Virus record (IMG/VR): IMGVR_UViG_3300042480_000610
Location: 1-20,492 of that record
DNA: 20,492 nt
DNA from: a virus
Direction: 5' to 3' (one strand)
The stretch's first letter is position 1. Each line of letters begins with the position of its first letter. Below the pieces are notes generated by a model. That model did not search any database. It worked only from the letters and a program-made list of their open reading frames with translations, and had not been told where the DNA came from. The translations under genes and the position numbers were made by a program. Shown here one piece after another: positions 1 through 7,010 of the stretch.

Positions 1-689
1 CTATTAATATAAATATCATAAAACCCTAAAGAGTGTAGTGCGAGCCCATCAACATGCCAATTTTTATTATTCCACAAAAACTCGTTTACAACATTGAATG
101 TAGAATATGGAACATCTCCAATAATGCCATCATAGATTGTGTAGTCGTTTAGCCCTATAATAGAGCCAACTTTTGTTTTTTCTGCTGCAGTATGCAAAAG
201 TGGTCTAATTGATAACCTATCATTTAGTGTGTCTAGGTATATATAATCATATATTTCTGTTAACTTTGGAAGAATTAGCCTTACATCTCCTTGGAACAAT
301 TTAACACTTTTATATTGTTTAAATTTATTTTCAATAAAAGGTACTTGATCTTTCTCTGTATATAATAATTCATGTTTTGTTGGTTCGCATAAGCATTCTC
401 CAAATTCTCTCCAAGACCAACATTTTAAGTCCCCTCGAAAATAGTCAAACAAATGTATGAGTTCTGGTTCGGTTTGTTGAGCAACTAATTCAGAGTAATA
501 TCCCCAAGCAACTCCAGCCTCCATAAACTTTATTCCTTTAGGCAGTGTCTTTATATACTCTTCTCTATTGGTATAAATTTTTGCACCATTTAGTTGTTCT
601 TGATCAATAAGATAGGCACATTCAATTTCATCGTCTTTAACCCTAGTTGCATGCCCCCCAATAATTGGCGGTACTGGCCTTCTTGCCAT
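1..689 (-). CDS. SAM-dependent methyltransferase-like protein (3' end outside window)
   Basis: The frame opens at ATG 689 behind a strong GGAGGAGA ribosome site and stays open for 229 codons to the left edge, so the C-terminus is missing. The layout is that of a class I SAM methyltransferase of the small-molecule or macrocin O-methyltransferase type. There is a motif-I-like FMEAGVAWG (residues 55-63), an acidic strand end VKLFQGD (129-135), a hydrophobic strand ending in Asp, YDYIYLD (147-153), and a late VGSIIGLND strand (174-182). The N-terminus carries two Cys at 100-101. Motif I lacks the usual second Gly spacing, so catalytic activity is not certain. It is the last gene of the leftward run and starts 1 nt after the preceding small zinc protein. 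The substrate is unknown; sugar or peptide methylation would fit the other modifying enzymes here. Confidence 0.6.
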   Translation of the reverse strand, partial: MARRPVPPIIGGHATRVKDDEIECAYLIDQEQLNGAKIYTNREEYIKTLPKGIKFMEAGVAWGYYSELVAQQTEPELIHLFDYFRGDLKCWSWREFGECLCEPTKHELLYTEKDQVPFIENKFKQYKSVKLFQGDVRLILPKLTEIYDYIYLDTLNDRLSIRPLLHTAAEKTKVGSIIGLNDYTIYDGIIGDVPYSTFNVVNEFLWNNKNWHVDGLALHSLGFYDIYIN

Positions 690-690
690 C

Positions 691-864
691 TTATAACTCT
701 CCTCCGTCAACTTTAGTAGGTGCTGTTGCCAAAGATCCGCAATCAGCACACTTCATATCTAAAAAATATAAGGCAATTGCACCATCTTCAAACATTGCCT
801 TAATATTCCAAACCTTAGATCCACATACGCATACATGTGTAGGTGTGCCCCGTAAATCCATCAT
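691..864 (-). CDS. Small zinc-ribbon protein, 57 aa
   Basis: This short gene is read from ATG 864 (a second ATG follows directly at 861) to TAA 691. The protein has two Cys pairs, CVC at residues 12-14 and CADC at 39-42, separated by about 24 residues with strand-like hydrophobics between them. That is the plan of a small zinc ribbon. It fits exactly between its neighbours, 2 nt after the upstream stop and 1 nt before the methyltransferase-like ATG, which is strong support that it is real. Function is unknown; small ribbons of this sort in phages often bind nucleic acid or host proteins, but nothing here shows a target. Confidence 0.7.
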   Translation of the reverse strand: MMDLRGTPTHVCVCGSKVWNIKAMFEDGAIALYFLDMKCADCGSLATAPTKVDGGEL

Positions 865-866
865 TG

Positions 867-1097
867 TTATTTTACTGCCTTTCGTGTTAACAAGACTACA
901 GCGCCATTGTCTTCAAGTGCCTTCTTGACTTTAACCATGTACTGAACTGCTTCTATTTTATCGTCATGACCTAGCCTAATAAAAGCCTTCTCATCTGCAC
1001 GAATAACTAAAAAATGTTCGTTATCTACTAAGTCAACACTAAAATCTTTTGGTGCCCTAATAGACCTAAAGGCTTTACGCATTGCATCTGTATACAT
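867..1097 (-). CDS. Hypothetical protein, 76 aa
   Basis: The start ATG shares one base with the stop codon of the WhiB-like gene (TAATG), so the two are translationally coupled. The 76-residue product is basic at both ends (MRKAFRSIRAPKDF near the N-terminus and LLTRKAVK at the C-terminus) with a mixed alpha/beta middle and no Cys. I do not recognise the family. Its position directly after a transcription factor and before a zinc ribbon suggests an early or regulatory role, which is only a guess from context. Confidence 0.6.
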   Translation of the reverse strand: MYTDAMRKAFRSIRAPKDFSVDLVDNEHFLVIRADEKAFIRLGHDDKIEAVQYMVKVKKALEDNGAVVLLTRKAVK

Positions 1098-1393
1098 TAT
1101 TTTGTTTCCAAAGTTAATGCTTGCCAGTGACTAGACCATGATTCTTTATTCTTATGGCTATTAAACTCTTTCGAAGGCTCTCCCTCTTCTAAGTAAATAC
1201 CGCCCCACAAACCATATTCTTTTCCAGATACTCCAACAGCAAAACATGTTTTTATCACGGGACAGTTTAAACAAAACTGATCCATATTACTTCTAAATTC
1301 TATGCTTCCCTCTTCGTACTGTTCAAAAAACAAAGACGTTTCGTAGTTTATGCAAAGACCGTCGTCTTTCCATTTATTTCTTTTAGTTGCCAA
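1097..1393 (-). CDS. WhiB-family [4Fe-4S] transcriptional regulator
   Basis: The 98-residue protein has the WhiB signature: four cluster Cys at residues 14, 41, 44 and 50 (C...CxxC...C) followed by the G-L-W-G-G turn at about 61-65. WhiB proteins hold an oxygen/NO-sensitive iron-sulfur cluster and act with the primary sigma factor of Actinobacteria. Phage copies (for example WhiBTM4) are known to block the host's WhiB proteins and affect septation and superinfection. The start codon is TTG at 1393, 8 nt after AAGGT; there is no in-frame ATG before the first Cys. It overlaps the oxygenase upstream by 11 nt. The C-terminal tail is short and lacks the strongly basic DNA-binding stretch of long WhiB proteins. 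This gene is the best single pointer to an actinobacterial host. Confidence 0.9.
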   Translation of the reverse strand: MATKRNKWKDDGLCINYETSLFFEQYEEGSIEFRSNMDQFCLNCPVIKTCFAVGVSGKEYGLWGGIYLEEGEPSKEFNSHKNKESWSSHWQALTLETK

Positions 1394-2120
1394 AATCTTT
1401 ACCTTTTACGTCAATTCCAACTGGATCAATTTTATCAAAATCGGGCAACCCTTCCCATAGTTGCACTGAGTCACGGTAAGAATACATTTTTTTTGCACTT
1501 GTTTTTTCTTTTATATCAAAAGAATACCAAGATGGCATTGTATATCTAACTCCAGAATCAACTCTGCTTACAATATGCTTATAATTGTTATTTCCAGGGA
1601 AAAGAATAAAAGATCCAGGAGTTGGCTTAAATGTTAAATCATATTCTGGAAAAATAATTTCTCCTCCAGTATAATCGTCATTAGGATACATTAAAACAGA
1701 TATATTGTATTTATAAAAATCTGCAGTCCAGGCTGGAGTGCCGTCTGGTTTTTCACAATCAGCATGCTCTTTAGAGTTCATTCCAGGAATCCACTTGATA
1801 AAGTGTGGAGGGTTAAATGGTACTCTTTTTACTGGTACCCCATACCCGTCAATAATCTTTTCTTTAATTACCTGAAATGTTTTATGCTCATACTTATTAA
1901 GTAGATTTGCCACATCTGGATCTGTTTCTCTAATAACTTTGTCTCTAAGATCTTTTCCACCCATAAATTCATCATCATCTTTATATTTATTTAAAAATAT
2001 ATTCATTAATTTTAAATCTTCAGAATCTATAAAATTTTCAATAATTACTATGTTTTTTTTATCTTTTCCAATAATATCAAAAAAGTTTTTGTATGGCGTA
2101 TAATCAACATTATTTTCCAT
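1383..2120 (-). CDS. 2-oxoglutarate/Fe(II)-dependent oxygenase
   Basis: The 245-residue protein has the prolyl-4-hydroxylase-like double-stranded beta-helix core. Iron ligands are H119 and D121 (EHAD) and H182 (YKHIV), and R192 (SGVRYTMPSWY) is placed to bind the 2-oxoglutarate carboxylate. A YPNDDYTGGEIIFPEYD stretch (145-161) is the hallmark central strand pair of the phage branch of the family. The enzyme would hydroxylate a substrate using O2 and 2-oxoglutarate; the substrate cannot be read from sequence. ATG 2120 follows CGGAGA by a few bases. The gene overlaps its upstream neighbour by 11 nt and WhiB by 11 nt. The about 100-residue N-terminal helical part is longer than in the other four oxygenases of the window, so it may contact a different partner. 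Confidence 0.9.
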   Translation of the reverse strand: MENNVDYTPYKNFFDIIGKDKKNIVIIENFIDSEDLKLMNIFLNKYKDDDEFMGGKDLRDKVIRETDPDVANLLNKYEHKTFQVIKEKIIDGYGVPVKRVPFNPPHFIKWIPGMNSKEHADCEKPDGTPAWTADFYKYNISVLMYPNDDYTGGEIIFPEYDLTFKPTPGSFILFPGNNNYKHIVSRVDSGVRYTMPSWYSFDIKEKTSAKKMYSYRDSVQLWEGLPDFDKIDPVGIDVKGKDFGN

Positions 2121-2331
2121 TTTTATCTCCGTATTCGTTAGGAAGGTGCCAGCCTTTATTCGTGAGTTTATAAACCTTGTCTATTCCCCACTTACCGTTA
2201 ATAAAAGAACCATATTTATTTGAATACCCACTTGGAGATTCTTTTCTAGACACAAGGTCCCAACCAACCCATCTAAGATCTTTAAAATTTTTAACAATTT
2301 TTTCTGCGTGCTCTAATTTATTAACTAACAT
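2110..2331 (-). CDS. Hypothetical protein, 73 aa
   Basis: ATG 2331 stands just behind AAGGAGAATT, a ribosome site that overlaps the stop codon of the preceding gene. The product is small, basic and aromatic-rich (three Trp in WVGWDL and GKWG, plus GWHLPNE near the end), with no Cys and no membrane segment. The family is not recognised. Its end overlaps the oxygenase start by 11 nt, so the two are co-translated. Confidence 0.6.
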   Translation of the reverse strand: MLVNKLEHAEKIVKNFKDLRWVGWDLVSRKESPSGYSNKYGSFINGKWGIDKVYKLTNKGWHLPNEYGDKNGK

Positions 2332-2339
2332 AATTCTCC

Positions 2340-2696
2340 TTAGTATTGAAATATTCCAAGTTCAACATTTGCACTTTGTGCAGCCTTTGCCAGTGAAGAT
2401 AACTGTTGTTTTGGCTTACTAAAAAATGCAAAATAATTCATATTAGGCATAAACTCTTTTATCCAATCGTCTACAGCCTTATATGTTTTAATTTTTTTAC
2501 CACGACCCTTCATTCCTTTTTCTGACAAATTGCAGAATTCCATAGCAAAATTATGAATTTTGCTTTCTTTAGATCCAACAGAATAAACAACAAATTCGTT
2601 ATCATCTTCAGGCATAGAAGAAAGCATAACTCCTATTGCACGCAAAAAAACGGAATAGTCATCAAACTCATTAGTCGCTTGAACTACTACCATCAT
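2340..2696 (-). CDS. Hypothetical alpha/beta protein, possibly SLOG-like
   Basis: I chose ATG 2696, about 11 nt after AAGGAG; a GTG at 2708 in the same frame is too close to that site. The 118-residue product starts with a hydrophobic strand MMVVVQATNEFDDYSVFLRAI and alternates strands and helices. The pattern (first strand, then F-DDY and a helix, then VVYSVGSKESKIHNFAMEF) recalls the SLOG/DprA-type Rossmann fold of small phage proteins, but the usual glycine-rich loop is degenerate (VGSKES). It overlaps the membrane-protein gene upstream by 26 nt. The fold is a tentative guess and the function is unknown. Confidence 0.5.
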   Translation of the reverse strand: MMVVVQATNEFDDYSVFLRAIGVMLSSMPEDDNEFVVYSVGSKESKIHNFAMEFCNLSEKGMKGRGKKIKTYKAVDDWIKEFMPNMNYFAFFSKPKQQLSSLAKAAQSANVELGIFQY

Positions 2697-3144
2697 TTTT
2701 TTCTGCACTCCTTAAATCGTCTAAGATAAGCATTAGCCTATCAATTTCTTCTTCTTGCATCTGCGTAGTGTCAACGGGAACAGCAAGATCCTGTTCTATA
2801 TTCCCATCTTCTGAAACTACTGTTTGATAAAATATATTGTCTTGAACCCAATATGCAATATCTCCAACTACAATAACTTTTATTTTGTCTTGACTATATT
2901 TTTGTCTAGACTGCTGAGAAGGATGCGTACCTTTCTTTTTAGCAATCAGAGACTTAATAAAGTCTGTGTTGGTCGGTAAAAAATTTTGTATTAATTCATG
3001 AATTGTACTTTGCCTAAACTTAAACTGAGAAGGCTTTGCATTTTTTTCACGAAACAACATTATTGTTTTTTTACCTATATATATTATAGAGGCTAATAGC
3101 CATATTGTCAAGGCCAAAGCGGCATATTGATATATGTTATCCAT
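2671..3144 (-). CDS. Single-pass membrane-anchored protein, 157 aa
   Basis: Residues about 6-25 (YAALALTIWLLASIIYIG) form one N-terminal transmembrane helix. A basic flank (KKTIMLFREKNAKPSQ) follows, so the C-terminal part is likely cytoplasmic. Downstream is a soluble domain with a strand pair KVIVVGDIAYWVQDNIFYQTVV (about 89-110) and an acidic, Ser-rich tail EEEIDRLMLILDDL...SSSSD. No known family is evident. The protein could tether a phage factor to the inner face of the membrane. ATG 3144 follows AGATAGG by 5 nt; the 3' end overlaps the next gene. Confidence 0.6.
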   Translation of the reverse strand: MDNIYQYAALALTIWLLASIIYIGKKTIMLFREKNAKPSQFKFRQSTIHELIQNFLPTNTDFIKSLIAKKKGTHPSQQSRQKYSQDKIKVIVVGDIAYWVQDNIFYQTVVSEDGNIEQDLAVPVDTTQMQEEEIDRLMLILDDLRSAEKNDGSSSSD

Positions 3145-3150
3145 AAAAAC

Positions 3151-4113
3151 CTATCTAAATATATCGTTTAGTCGATGTGATTTATTATATTTTTTACCAA
3201 AATCTGCAAACAATGCTTTGTCTTTTTCTGCATTAACAATTTTTCGTGACCAAGAAAATCCTGCGTCTCCACCCCATGCTAGCCACATAATATAGCCATT
3301 AGATGGGTTGGCTTGATTGGCCCAATCTTTACCTTTTTTATCTACTTCATGACGAGAAAAATAAGAATACATTCTTTTAACAGTACTGAGAGAGATTGTT
3401 TCTCCTCTTGCTAGTTGTCCTGCACGAGTCCAACCTACTGATGTGCCAGCACCCTTTGCCTTACCCTGTTCTTTAAATTTAATTGCTTTACGTGCTGCTG
3501 CTCTTGCACCTGCTGGAGGAGAATATCCTTCTGCTTTTGAAATATCATCTGTTTCATATACAACAGTGTCATCATCTTCCCAAAGATCATCTGCTTTTGC
3601 AGCAGGAACACAGTTAGGAACCATTTTTCCATTTGTCCCTGGCTTCATTCCACGTTGTACATATCCATCCCAACATGGCGCTTGCTTATTTAAATCTGGA
3701 CAACAATCACTTTTCATTTCATTTGCTTGACAAACTGGACAATTTTCACAGTTTACATTTAGTTCCTTGCATGTTTCGCATCCACAACCGTCATAGGATT
3801 TATCTTGATATGTATCTGTTGGCATCATTGAATTTTCTGAGTTGCTACTCATTGAGTGATTATTTATATCTGCTTTTTCAGCATCTTTATACATCATTCC
3901 AATGCTATACGCTGTTGGTTTCCACGTACCGTTCTCTTCTTTATAAATTCTAACAGCCATTGCTGGATTTTCTGGGGGCATAGATTCAATTGCGTATTCT
4001 GTTCCAGGAGTTCCGTATGTCCCACCTTCATTCATAATGTGCTCTATTACACCATGAACAACTCCTTCAGATGTTGAGCCCATAACAAAATCGCCTTCTT
4101 TAAGGTTTGTCAT
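3151..4113 (-). CDS. Phage head/prohead-associated protein with Cys-rich middle
   Basis: The 320-residue protein has three parts. Residues 1-78 look like a small beta-barrel (KEGDFVMGSTSEGVVHGVI... then NPAMAVRIYKEENGTWKPT), a module seen in portal-, protease- and head-linked phage proteins. Residues 110-168 hold ten Cys (110, 112, 115, 122, 125, 128, 137, 138, 147, 168), enough for one or two zinc sites, and end in CWDGYVQRGMK...GKMVPNCVP. Residues 198-295 are a basic helical domain (PPAGARAAARKAIKF ... RMYSYFSRHEVDKKG ... WLAWGGDAGFSWSRK), a type I know from prohead-protease-associated proteins. No protease active site is visible. A TATACT box ends 6 nt before the ATG (see promoter entry), so this gene may be transcribed without a leader. 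The family link comes from motif memory, not a search. Confidence 0.55.
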   Translation of the reverse strand: MTNLKEGDFVMGSTSEGVVHGVIEHIMNEGGTYGTPGTEYAIESMPPENPAMAVRIYKEENGTWKPTAYSIGMMYKDAEKADINNHSMSSNSENSMMPTDTYQDKSYDGCGCETCKELNVNCENCPVCQANEMKSDCCPDLNKQAPCWDGYVQRGMKPGTNGKMVPNCVPAAKADDLWEDDDTVVYETDDISKAEGYSPPAGARAAARKAIKFKEQGKAKGAGTSVGWTRAGQLARGETISLSTVKRMYSYFSRHEVDKKGKDWANQANPSNGYIMWLAWGGDAGFSWSRKIVNAEKDKALFADFGKKYNKSHRLNDIFR

Positions 4114-4119
4114 GATTAC

Positions 4120-4125
4120 AGTATA
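4120..4125 (-). promoter_or_regulatory. Candidate leaderless promoter (-10 TATACT)
   Basis: TATACT ends 6 nt before the ATG of the head-associated protein at 4113. There is no ribosome site in the gap and no clear -35 box. Confidence 0.4.
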
Positions 4126-4133
4126 TCACTCAT

Positions 4134-4730
4134 TTAAAGTTGAGGTTTATAAAAATCAGAAAGATACTCATTTTTCCATTCTTTAAAGACATTTTTTTGG
4201 ATAGAGTCTCTTTCTGTTGGCCCAATGGGGTCCACTTCTGTAAAATTGCTCCAGTGGTTGCTACTAACAGCGTTAAAATTAATCATAGAAACATACTCGT
4301 TTGGGCTAAACCTCGTTGGCTTTCTCCAGTGAGCGTCTTTTTCTCCTTCAAAAATAACAGCATCATTATCATTTAAGCCAATAGAGTTTCCGTTAACAAC
4401 AACATCCCATTTTTTATTTGTCTCAAATTGATAATCAAATACAATTTCACAGTTTCCGTCGTCGACGTGTGGTTTTAACTTTGGATTGCCATACTCTAAT
4501 TTGTATCTATTAAATCCAACATCTTTAACTTTATAATTTTTACCATAACTATTTTTAATAATTTCTTCCACTTTGTCAATTATTTCTGACTTTAAATGTG
4601 GCAATGGCATGGTAATTCTTCCAGTGTCTGGACGAAGAGTATAAAGTTTTAGGCTTTCTTTTTCTTTAATGATATCCTTTAAATAATCAATTTCTATTTT
4701 TGAAAAAATGTTTTCGATAAATTTATGCAT
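4134..4730 (-). CDS. 2OG-Fe(II) oxygenase-like protein
   Basis: This 198-residue protein is a diverged member of the iron oxygenase family. H88 and D90 (KPHVDDG) and H134 (DAHWRKP) fit the HxD...H iron triad. VVNGNSIGLNDNDAVIFEG (111-129) replaces the usual EGGExxFP...GxxxxF strands. The 2-oxoglutarate-binding Arg is less clear; R136 or R140 are the nearest candidates, so cofactor use is not assured. Unlike the other four copies it lacks the D-D-Y-x-G-G-E motif, so it belongs to another branch. It starts about 10 nt after AAGGGA and sits 20 nt upstream of the head-associated gene. Substrate unknown. Confidence 0.65.
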   Translation of the reverse strand: MHKFIENIFSKIEIDYLKDIIKEKESLKLYTLRPDTGRITMPLPHLKSEIIDKVEEIIKNSYGKNYKVKDVGFNRYKLEYGNPKLKPHVDDGNCEIVFDYQFETNKKWDVVVNGNSIGLNDNDAVIFEGEKDAHWRKPTRFSPNEYVSMINFNAVSSNHWSNFTEVDPIGPTERDSIQKNVFKEWKNEYLSDFYKPQL

Positions 4731-4743
4731 GCTATTATATCCC

Positions 4744-5085
4744 TTAATTAGGATCCATAGCCTTTATGATGCTCATTAAGATGGGTATCCTGTCATAAGG
4801 CAAATCGCTAATGGCTTTTAAGTCAAAACATTTGGAAGATAAAGCAATTATTGGATTTTTGCTTGTAATGTCGTCTATTTCTAGAAAGCCACGTTCCCAA
4901 AAATACATTGTGTCTGCATATATTGCACCTAGATGTGCGTCATATAAGTCCTTATTTACTAATTCCATCTTATCTGTCACCTTATACAAGAATTCACCAG
5001 TCGTTGGATCTATTCCGTCAACCTCAATGGCACCCGCCAAAATTAAATCGTCAACCATCCGATCTATATTGTCATCTTTGCTCAC
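4744..5085 (-). CDS. Hypothetical protein, 113 aa
   Basis: The frame begins at GTG 5085; an in-frame ATG 24 nt further in (residue 9) is an alternative start. The product is acidic at its N-terminus (SKDDNIDRMVDDL). It has a small wing-like strand pair (GIDPTTGEFLYKVTD) after a helix, which could be a winged-helix fold, followed by a helical C-terminal half. The family is not recognised. It is closely packed between the DUF2061 protein (22 nt upstream) and the diverged oxygenase (13 nt downstream). Confidence 0.55.
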   Translation of the reverse strand: MSKDDNIDRMVDDLILAGAIEVDGIDPTTGEFLYKVTDKMELVNKDLYDAHLGAIYADTMYFWERGFLEIDDITSKNPIIALSSKCFDLKAISDLPYDRIPILMSIIKAMDPN

Positions 5086-5106
5086 GGAGTTGACTCTTTT
5101 GTTTTA

Positions 5107-5325
5107 TTATTTAATATTTTTGCCAAGTTTATTCCAAACTCTTTCATGTAAAAAGTATCCCACCATTTCGCATGCAGTGTACACAATTGCAAATGCTCCA
5201 GCATACTCCCAGTGGGCTTCTCCAGTTATAATTTTTTCAAAAAAATACACCATCGTGCCAACAAATAGGATGTGTACTACTGGCCAAGTAATTGATTTAT
5301 ACATACTTCTTTTTTTGCTTTCCAT
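5107..5325 (-). CDS. DUF2061-family small membrane protein
   Basis: The 72-residue protein matches the DUF2061 plan. A basic N-terminus ends in KSITWPVVH, a first membrane helix spans about 12-30, a short loop ITGEAHWEY follows, then a second helix (about 40-58) and the conserved end YFLHERVWNKLG. The role of DUF2061 proteins is unknown; they are small inner-membrane proteins of two helices, also found in phages. Start ATG 5325 lies behind AGGGAG, which overlaps the stop region of the DUF7455-like gene. Confidence 0.8.
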   Translation of the reverse strand: MESKKRSMYKSITWPVVHILFVGTMVYFFEKIITGEAHWEYAGAFAIVYTACEMVGYFLHERVWNKLGKNIK

Positions 5326-5333
5326 TTTTCTCC

Positions 5334-5549
5334 CTATGGTTTTTCTAGAATGTCACGATTGTCAACTATGCTTTTCATAAATTTCATTAAGTTGTCATAT
5401 CCAACAGCATTGTCTACAATTTTATTATAATGGTGCGAACAAAACAATAGTTCTCCTACGCCACCCTCTACCAAGACGTAGGCTCTTGCTGAGCATCTAT
5501 CGCAACGGTCAAGAGCAGTTAGTGTACGAGATTTTTCTTGTGTAATCAT
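5334..5549 (-). CDS. DUF7455-like zinc-binding protein
   Basis: The 71-residue protein has CDRC (residues 16-19), then AYVLVEGGVGELLFCSHHYNK (C37, H39, H40). This is the Cys-pair plus Cys-His-His layout of DUF7455, a family I associate with Actinobacteria and their phages. It likely folds as a small treble-clef-type zinc domain; no function is established. The gene has the best promoter in the window, TTGACA-17-TATAAT, whose -10 box ends just 6 nt before the ATG and leaves no room for a ribosome site, so the mRNA is probably leaderless. The same Cys-His pattern occurs twice in the next upstream gene (5587-6114). Confidence 0.8.
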   Translation of the reverse strand: MITQEKSRTLTALDRCDRCSARAYVLVEGGVGELLFCSHHYNKIVDNAVGYDNLMKFMKSIVDNRDILEKP

Positions 5550-5555
5550 ATATTA

Positions 5556-5584
5556 ATTATACCTTGATTTTCGTAGATTGTCAA
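5556..5584 (-). promoter_or_regulatory. Consensus promoter, leaderless start of DUF7455-like gene
   Basis: TTGACA (5579-5584) and TATAAT (5556-5561) are exact consensus boxes 17 bp apart on the minus strand. The -10 box is followed by TAATAT and then the ATG at 5549, so the transcript should begin on or next to the start codon. Confidence 0.85.
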
Positions 5585-5586
5585 TA

Positions 5587-6114
5587 CTATATTACCAAGT
5601 CTGATTGCTCTGCTTCTTCAACGACAGAAATAGTCATTTTATATCTTTCATCTATTATTTGATATATATCTTCAAAAATTACATAATTGCTATAGTTTCT
5701 ATAGTAGAATTTTCTAAAATGAAAATTACAAAAAAATGAAACACCGCCAATCTCTTCTTTACTAATTATTTTTACAAATGCTTGTTTTTTGCACCAACAA
5801 TAACTATCAGATGTTTCATTTGTTTTAGTGTTTTTATCAAAGGTTTCTTTAATTTGATCTCTTTCATCGATAACCTTATTAGCAATAACTGGCCATAAGT
5901 CTGGGGTTCTGTTCATTGTTATGTCTTTTTCAAACTGATAGTGATAGTCACATAAATATCTAGTTCCATGAATTCCGTCCATAAAAACACTTGCTGGTGC
6001 AAAACATGATGTATTTGCATTCATAGGATTTTTAATTATTTTATATGTTTTTTCTGGAAAAATCAACATTGGATCAAATGCTTGACATTTTTGATCTTTT
6101 GGAATGCTTTTCAT
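5587..6114 (-). CDS. Tandem-duplicated zinc-domain protein, 175 aa
   Basis: The protein consists of two related halves. The first carries C37, then APASVFMDGIHGTRYLCDYHY (C55, H58) and ends in IDER (82-85). The second carries CWC (106-108), then QAFVKI...GGVSFFCNFHF (C129, H132) and ends in IDER (154-157). Each half repeats the Cys...(L/F)-C-x-x-H layout of the DUF7455-like protein encoded just downstream, so the two genes probably arose by duplication. The first half has kept only one of the two N-terminal Cys of the motif, with C10 as a possible substitute, so it may no longer bind zinc. The ATG overlaps the FmdB-like stop by 4 nt (ATGA). Function unknown. Confidence 0.65.
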   Translation of the reverse strand: MKSIPKDQKCQAFDPMLIFPEKTYKIIKNPMNANTSCFAPASVFMDGIHGTRYLCDYHYQFEKDITMNRTPDLWPVIANKVIDERDQIKETFDKNTKTNETSDSYCWCKKQAFVKIISKEEIGGVSFFCNFHFRKFYYRNYSNYVIFEDIYQIIDERYKMTISVVEEAEQSDLVI

Positions 6115-6296
6115 TTTTTTCTGTTGTCTGTGCTATAAAACCCAGAACCATTAAAAATTGTCCCAATTTGTGAATAAACTCTGATTAATTTTTTATTACA
6201 AGAATCACAGACATATCCTGGATCTTCATCACTTATTGATCTTTCTTTTATAAATCTTTTAGCACAAGGCATACAGTCATATTCATAAATTGCCAT
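6111..6296 (-). CDS. FmdB-type zinc-ribbon protein
   Basis: I start at ATG 6296, which shares one base with the stop of the oxygenase (TAATG), rather than at an upstream in-frame ATG that lies inside that gene. The 61-residue product begins MAIYEYDCMPCAKRF and continues GYVCDSCNKKLIRVYS, the CxxC...CxxC layout of the FmdB family of putative regulatory zinc ribbons, ending in the typical G-x-G-F-Y-S-T-D motif. FmdB-type ribbons are common in both bacteria and phages; their target is not established. Confidence 0.85.
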   Translation of the reverse strand: MAIYEYDCMPCAKRFIKERSISDEDPGYVCDSCNKKLIRVYSQIGTIFNGSGFYSTDNRKK

Positions 6297-6937
6297 TATT
6301 CTTCTCCAGTCGAGTCTCTTTGGGTAGTCAATGAATGATACCACTGTGGAATAGCATATCTAATTCCATTAGAAATTGGCATAACTTCGTGAACATATAT
6401 ATAGTTTGATGGGAAAAATACTACACTTCCTGCTTCTGGTTTAATTTTTATATCAAGGTACGGAAAATAAATTTCTCCACCTTCATAATTATCATTTAAA
6501 TATCCAACAGTAGAGATTAATCTACTACTAACCCCTTGATCCTGGTGAGGAGGCAAATAACCAGAGTTAGAATATTTTAATATGCTGAGTCTTCCTTCTG
6601 TTGATTTTACAGTTTTTCCAGCAGACGGATATACAGTATTTGCATAATGATCAAAAACTTTATCAATACCCTCGGAAACATTTTTATATATTACCGACAC
6701 CTCTTCATACAAGGGGTCATTCTTTTCCATATCTCTTGGGTTTGTTATCCAAGACTTTAAACAAAACCTTTCAAGAGTTGGATCCGCACCATTCCACTCT
6801 TCCCAGGCCTCTGCTTTTGATTCAATGCCAGATTGAAGACGATTCTGTATTAGTTCAATAGTTTTAATTGTTGCCTCTGGATTTGTAATTGCATTCTTAT
6901 AATACACTAACCCAGGGGCCATGATTTGATAATTCAT
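6296..6937 (-). CDS. 2-oxoglutarate/Fe(II)-dependent oxygenase
   Basis: I chose ATG 6937 because GGAGA lies 6 nt before it; an in-frame ATG at 6949 lacks such a site and overlaps the ribosome site. The 213-residue protein has H131 and D133 (PHQDQG) and H183 (YVHEV) as iron ligands, and R193 (NGIRYAIPQWY) for 2-oxoglutarate. YLNDNYEGGEIYFPYLD is the family's central strand pair. The N-terminal 110 residues are helical. A TATAATTAATAT promoter box sits about 25 nt upstream. It heads a short unit with the FmdB ribbon and the tandem zinc protein. Substrate unknown; related phage enzymes are often assumed to be prolyl hydroxylases but that is unproven. Confidence 0.9.
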   Translation of the reverse strand: MNYQIMAPGLVYYKNAITNPEATIKTIELIQNRLQSGIESKAEAWEEWNGADPTLERFCLKSWITNPRDMEKNDPLYEEVSVIYKNVSEGIDKVFDHYANTVYPSAGKTVKSTEGRLSILKYSNSGYLPPHQDQGVSSRLISTVGYLNDNYEGGEIYFPYLDIKIKPEAGSVVFFPSNYIYVHEVMPISNGIRYAIPQWYHSLTTQRDSTGEE

Positions 6938-6961
6938 TATGTTCTCCATATCCGAATATTA

Positions 6962-6967
6962 ATTATA
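6962..6967 (-). promoter_or_regulatory. Candidate promoter (-10 TATAAT) before oxygenase 6296-6937
   Basis: The box lies in a TATAATTAATAT sequence shared with 5561 and 7490. The -35 region (TGTATA at 6985-6990) is poor. A start near 6955 would leave a leader of under 20 nt that includes the GGAGA site. Confidence 0.5.
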
Positions 6968-7010
6968 TCAGAAGGTGAGCCTTTTATACACATGCTCAGG
7001 TGTCTTAGAT

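Noticed and set aside
3443-4077. Several plus-strand frames across the head-associated gene
   Set aside because: They are shadows of a 320-residue gene with recognisable domains; they lack start signals.
4811-5380. 189-codon plus-strand open frame
   Set aside because: It lies opposite three well-packed minus-strand genes with ribosome sites or known families, and its product is low-complexity without a domain.
6297-6344. Longer start for the FmdB-type protein
   Set aside because: The extra 16 residues would lie inside the oxygenase gene, while the family always begins at M-x-x-Y-E-Y; the TAATG overlap gives a natural start at 6296.
6968-6995. Short inverted repeat (TGAGC/GCTCA) as a terminator
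   Set aside because: The stem is only 5 bp with a 13-nt loop and no T-run follows in the direction of transcription.
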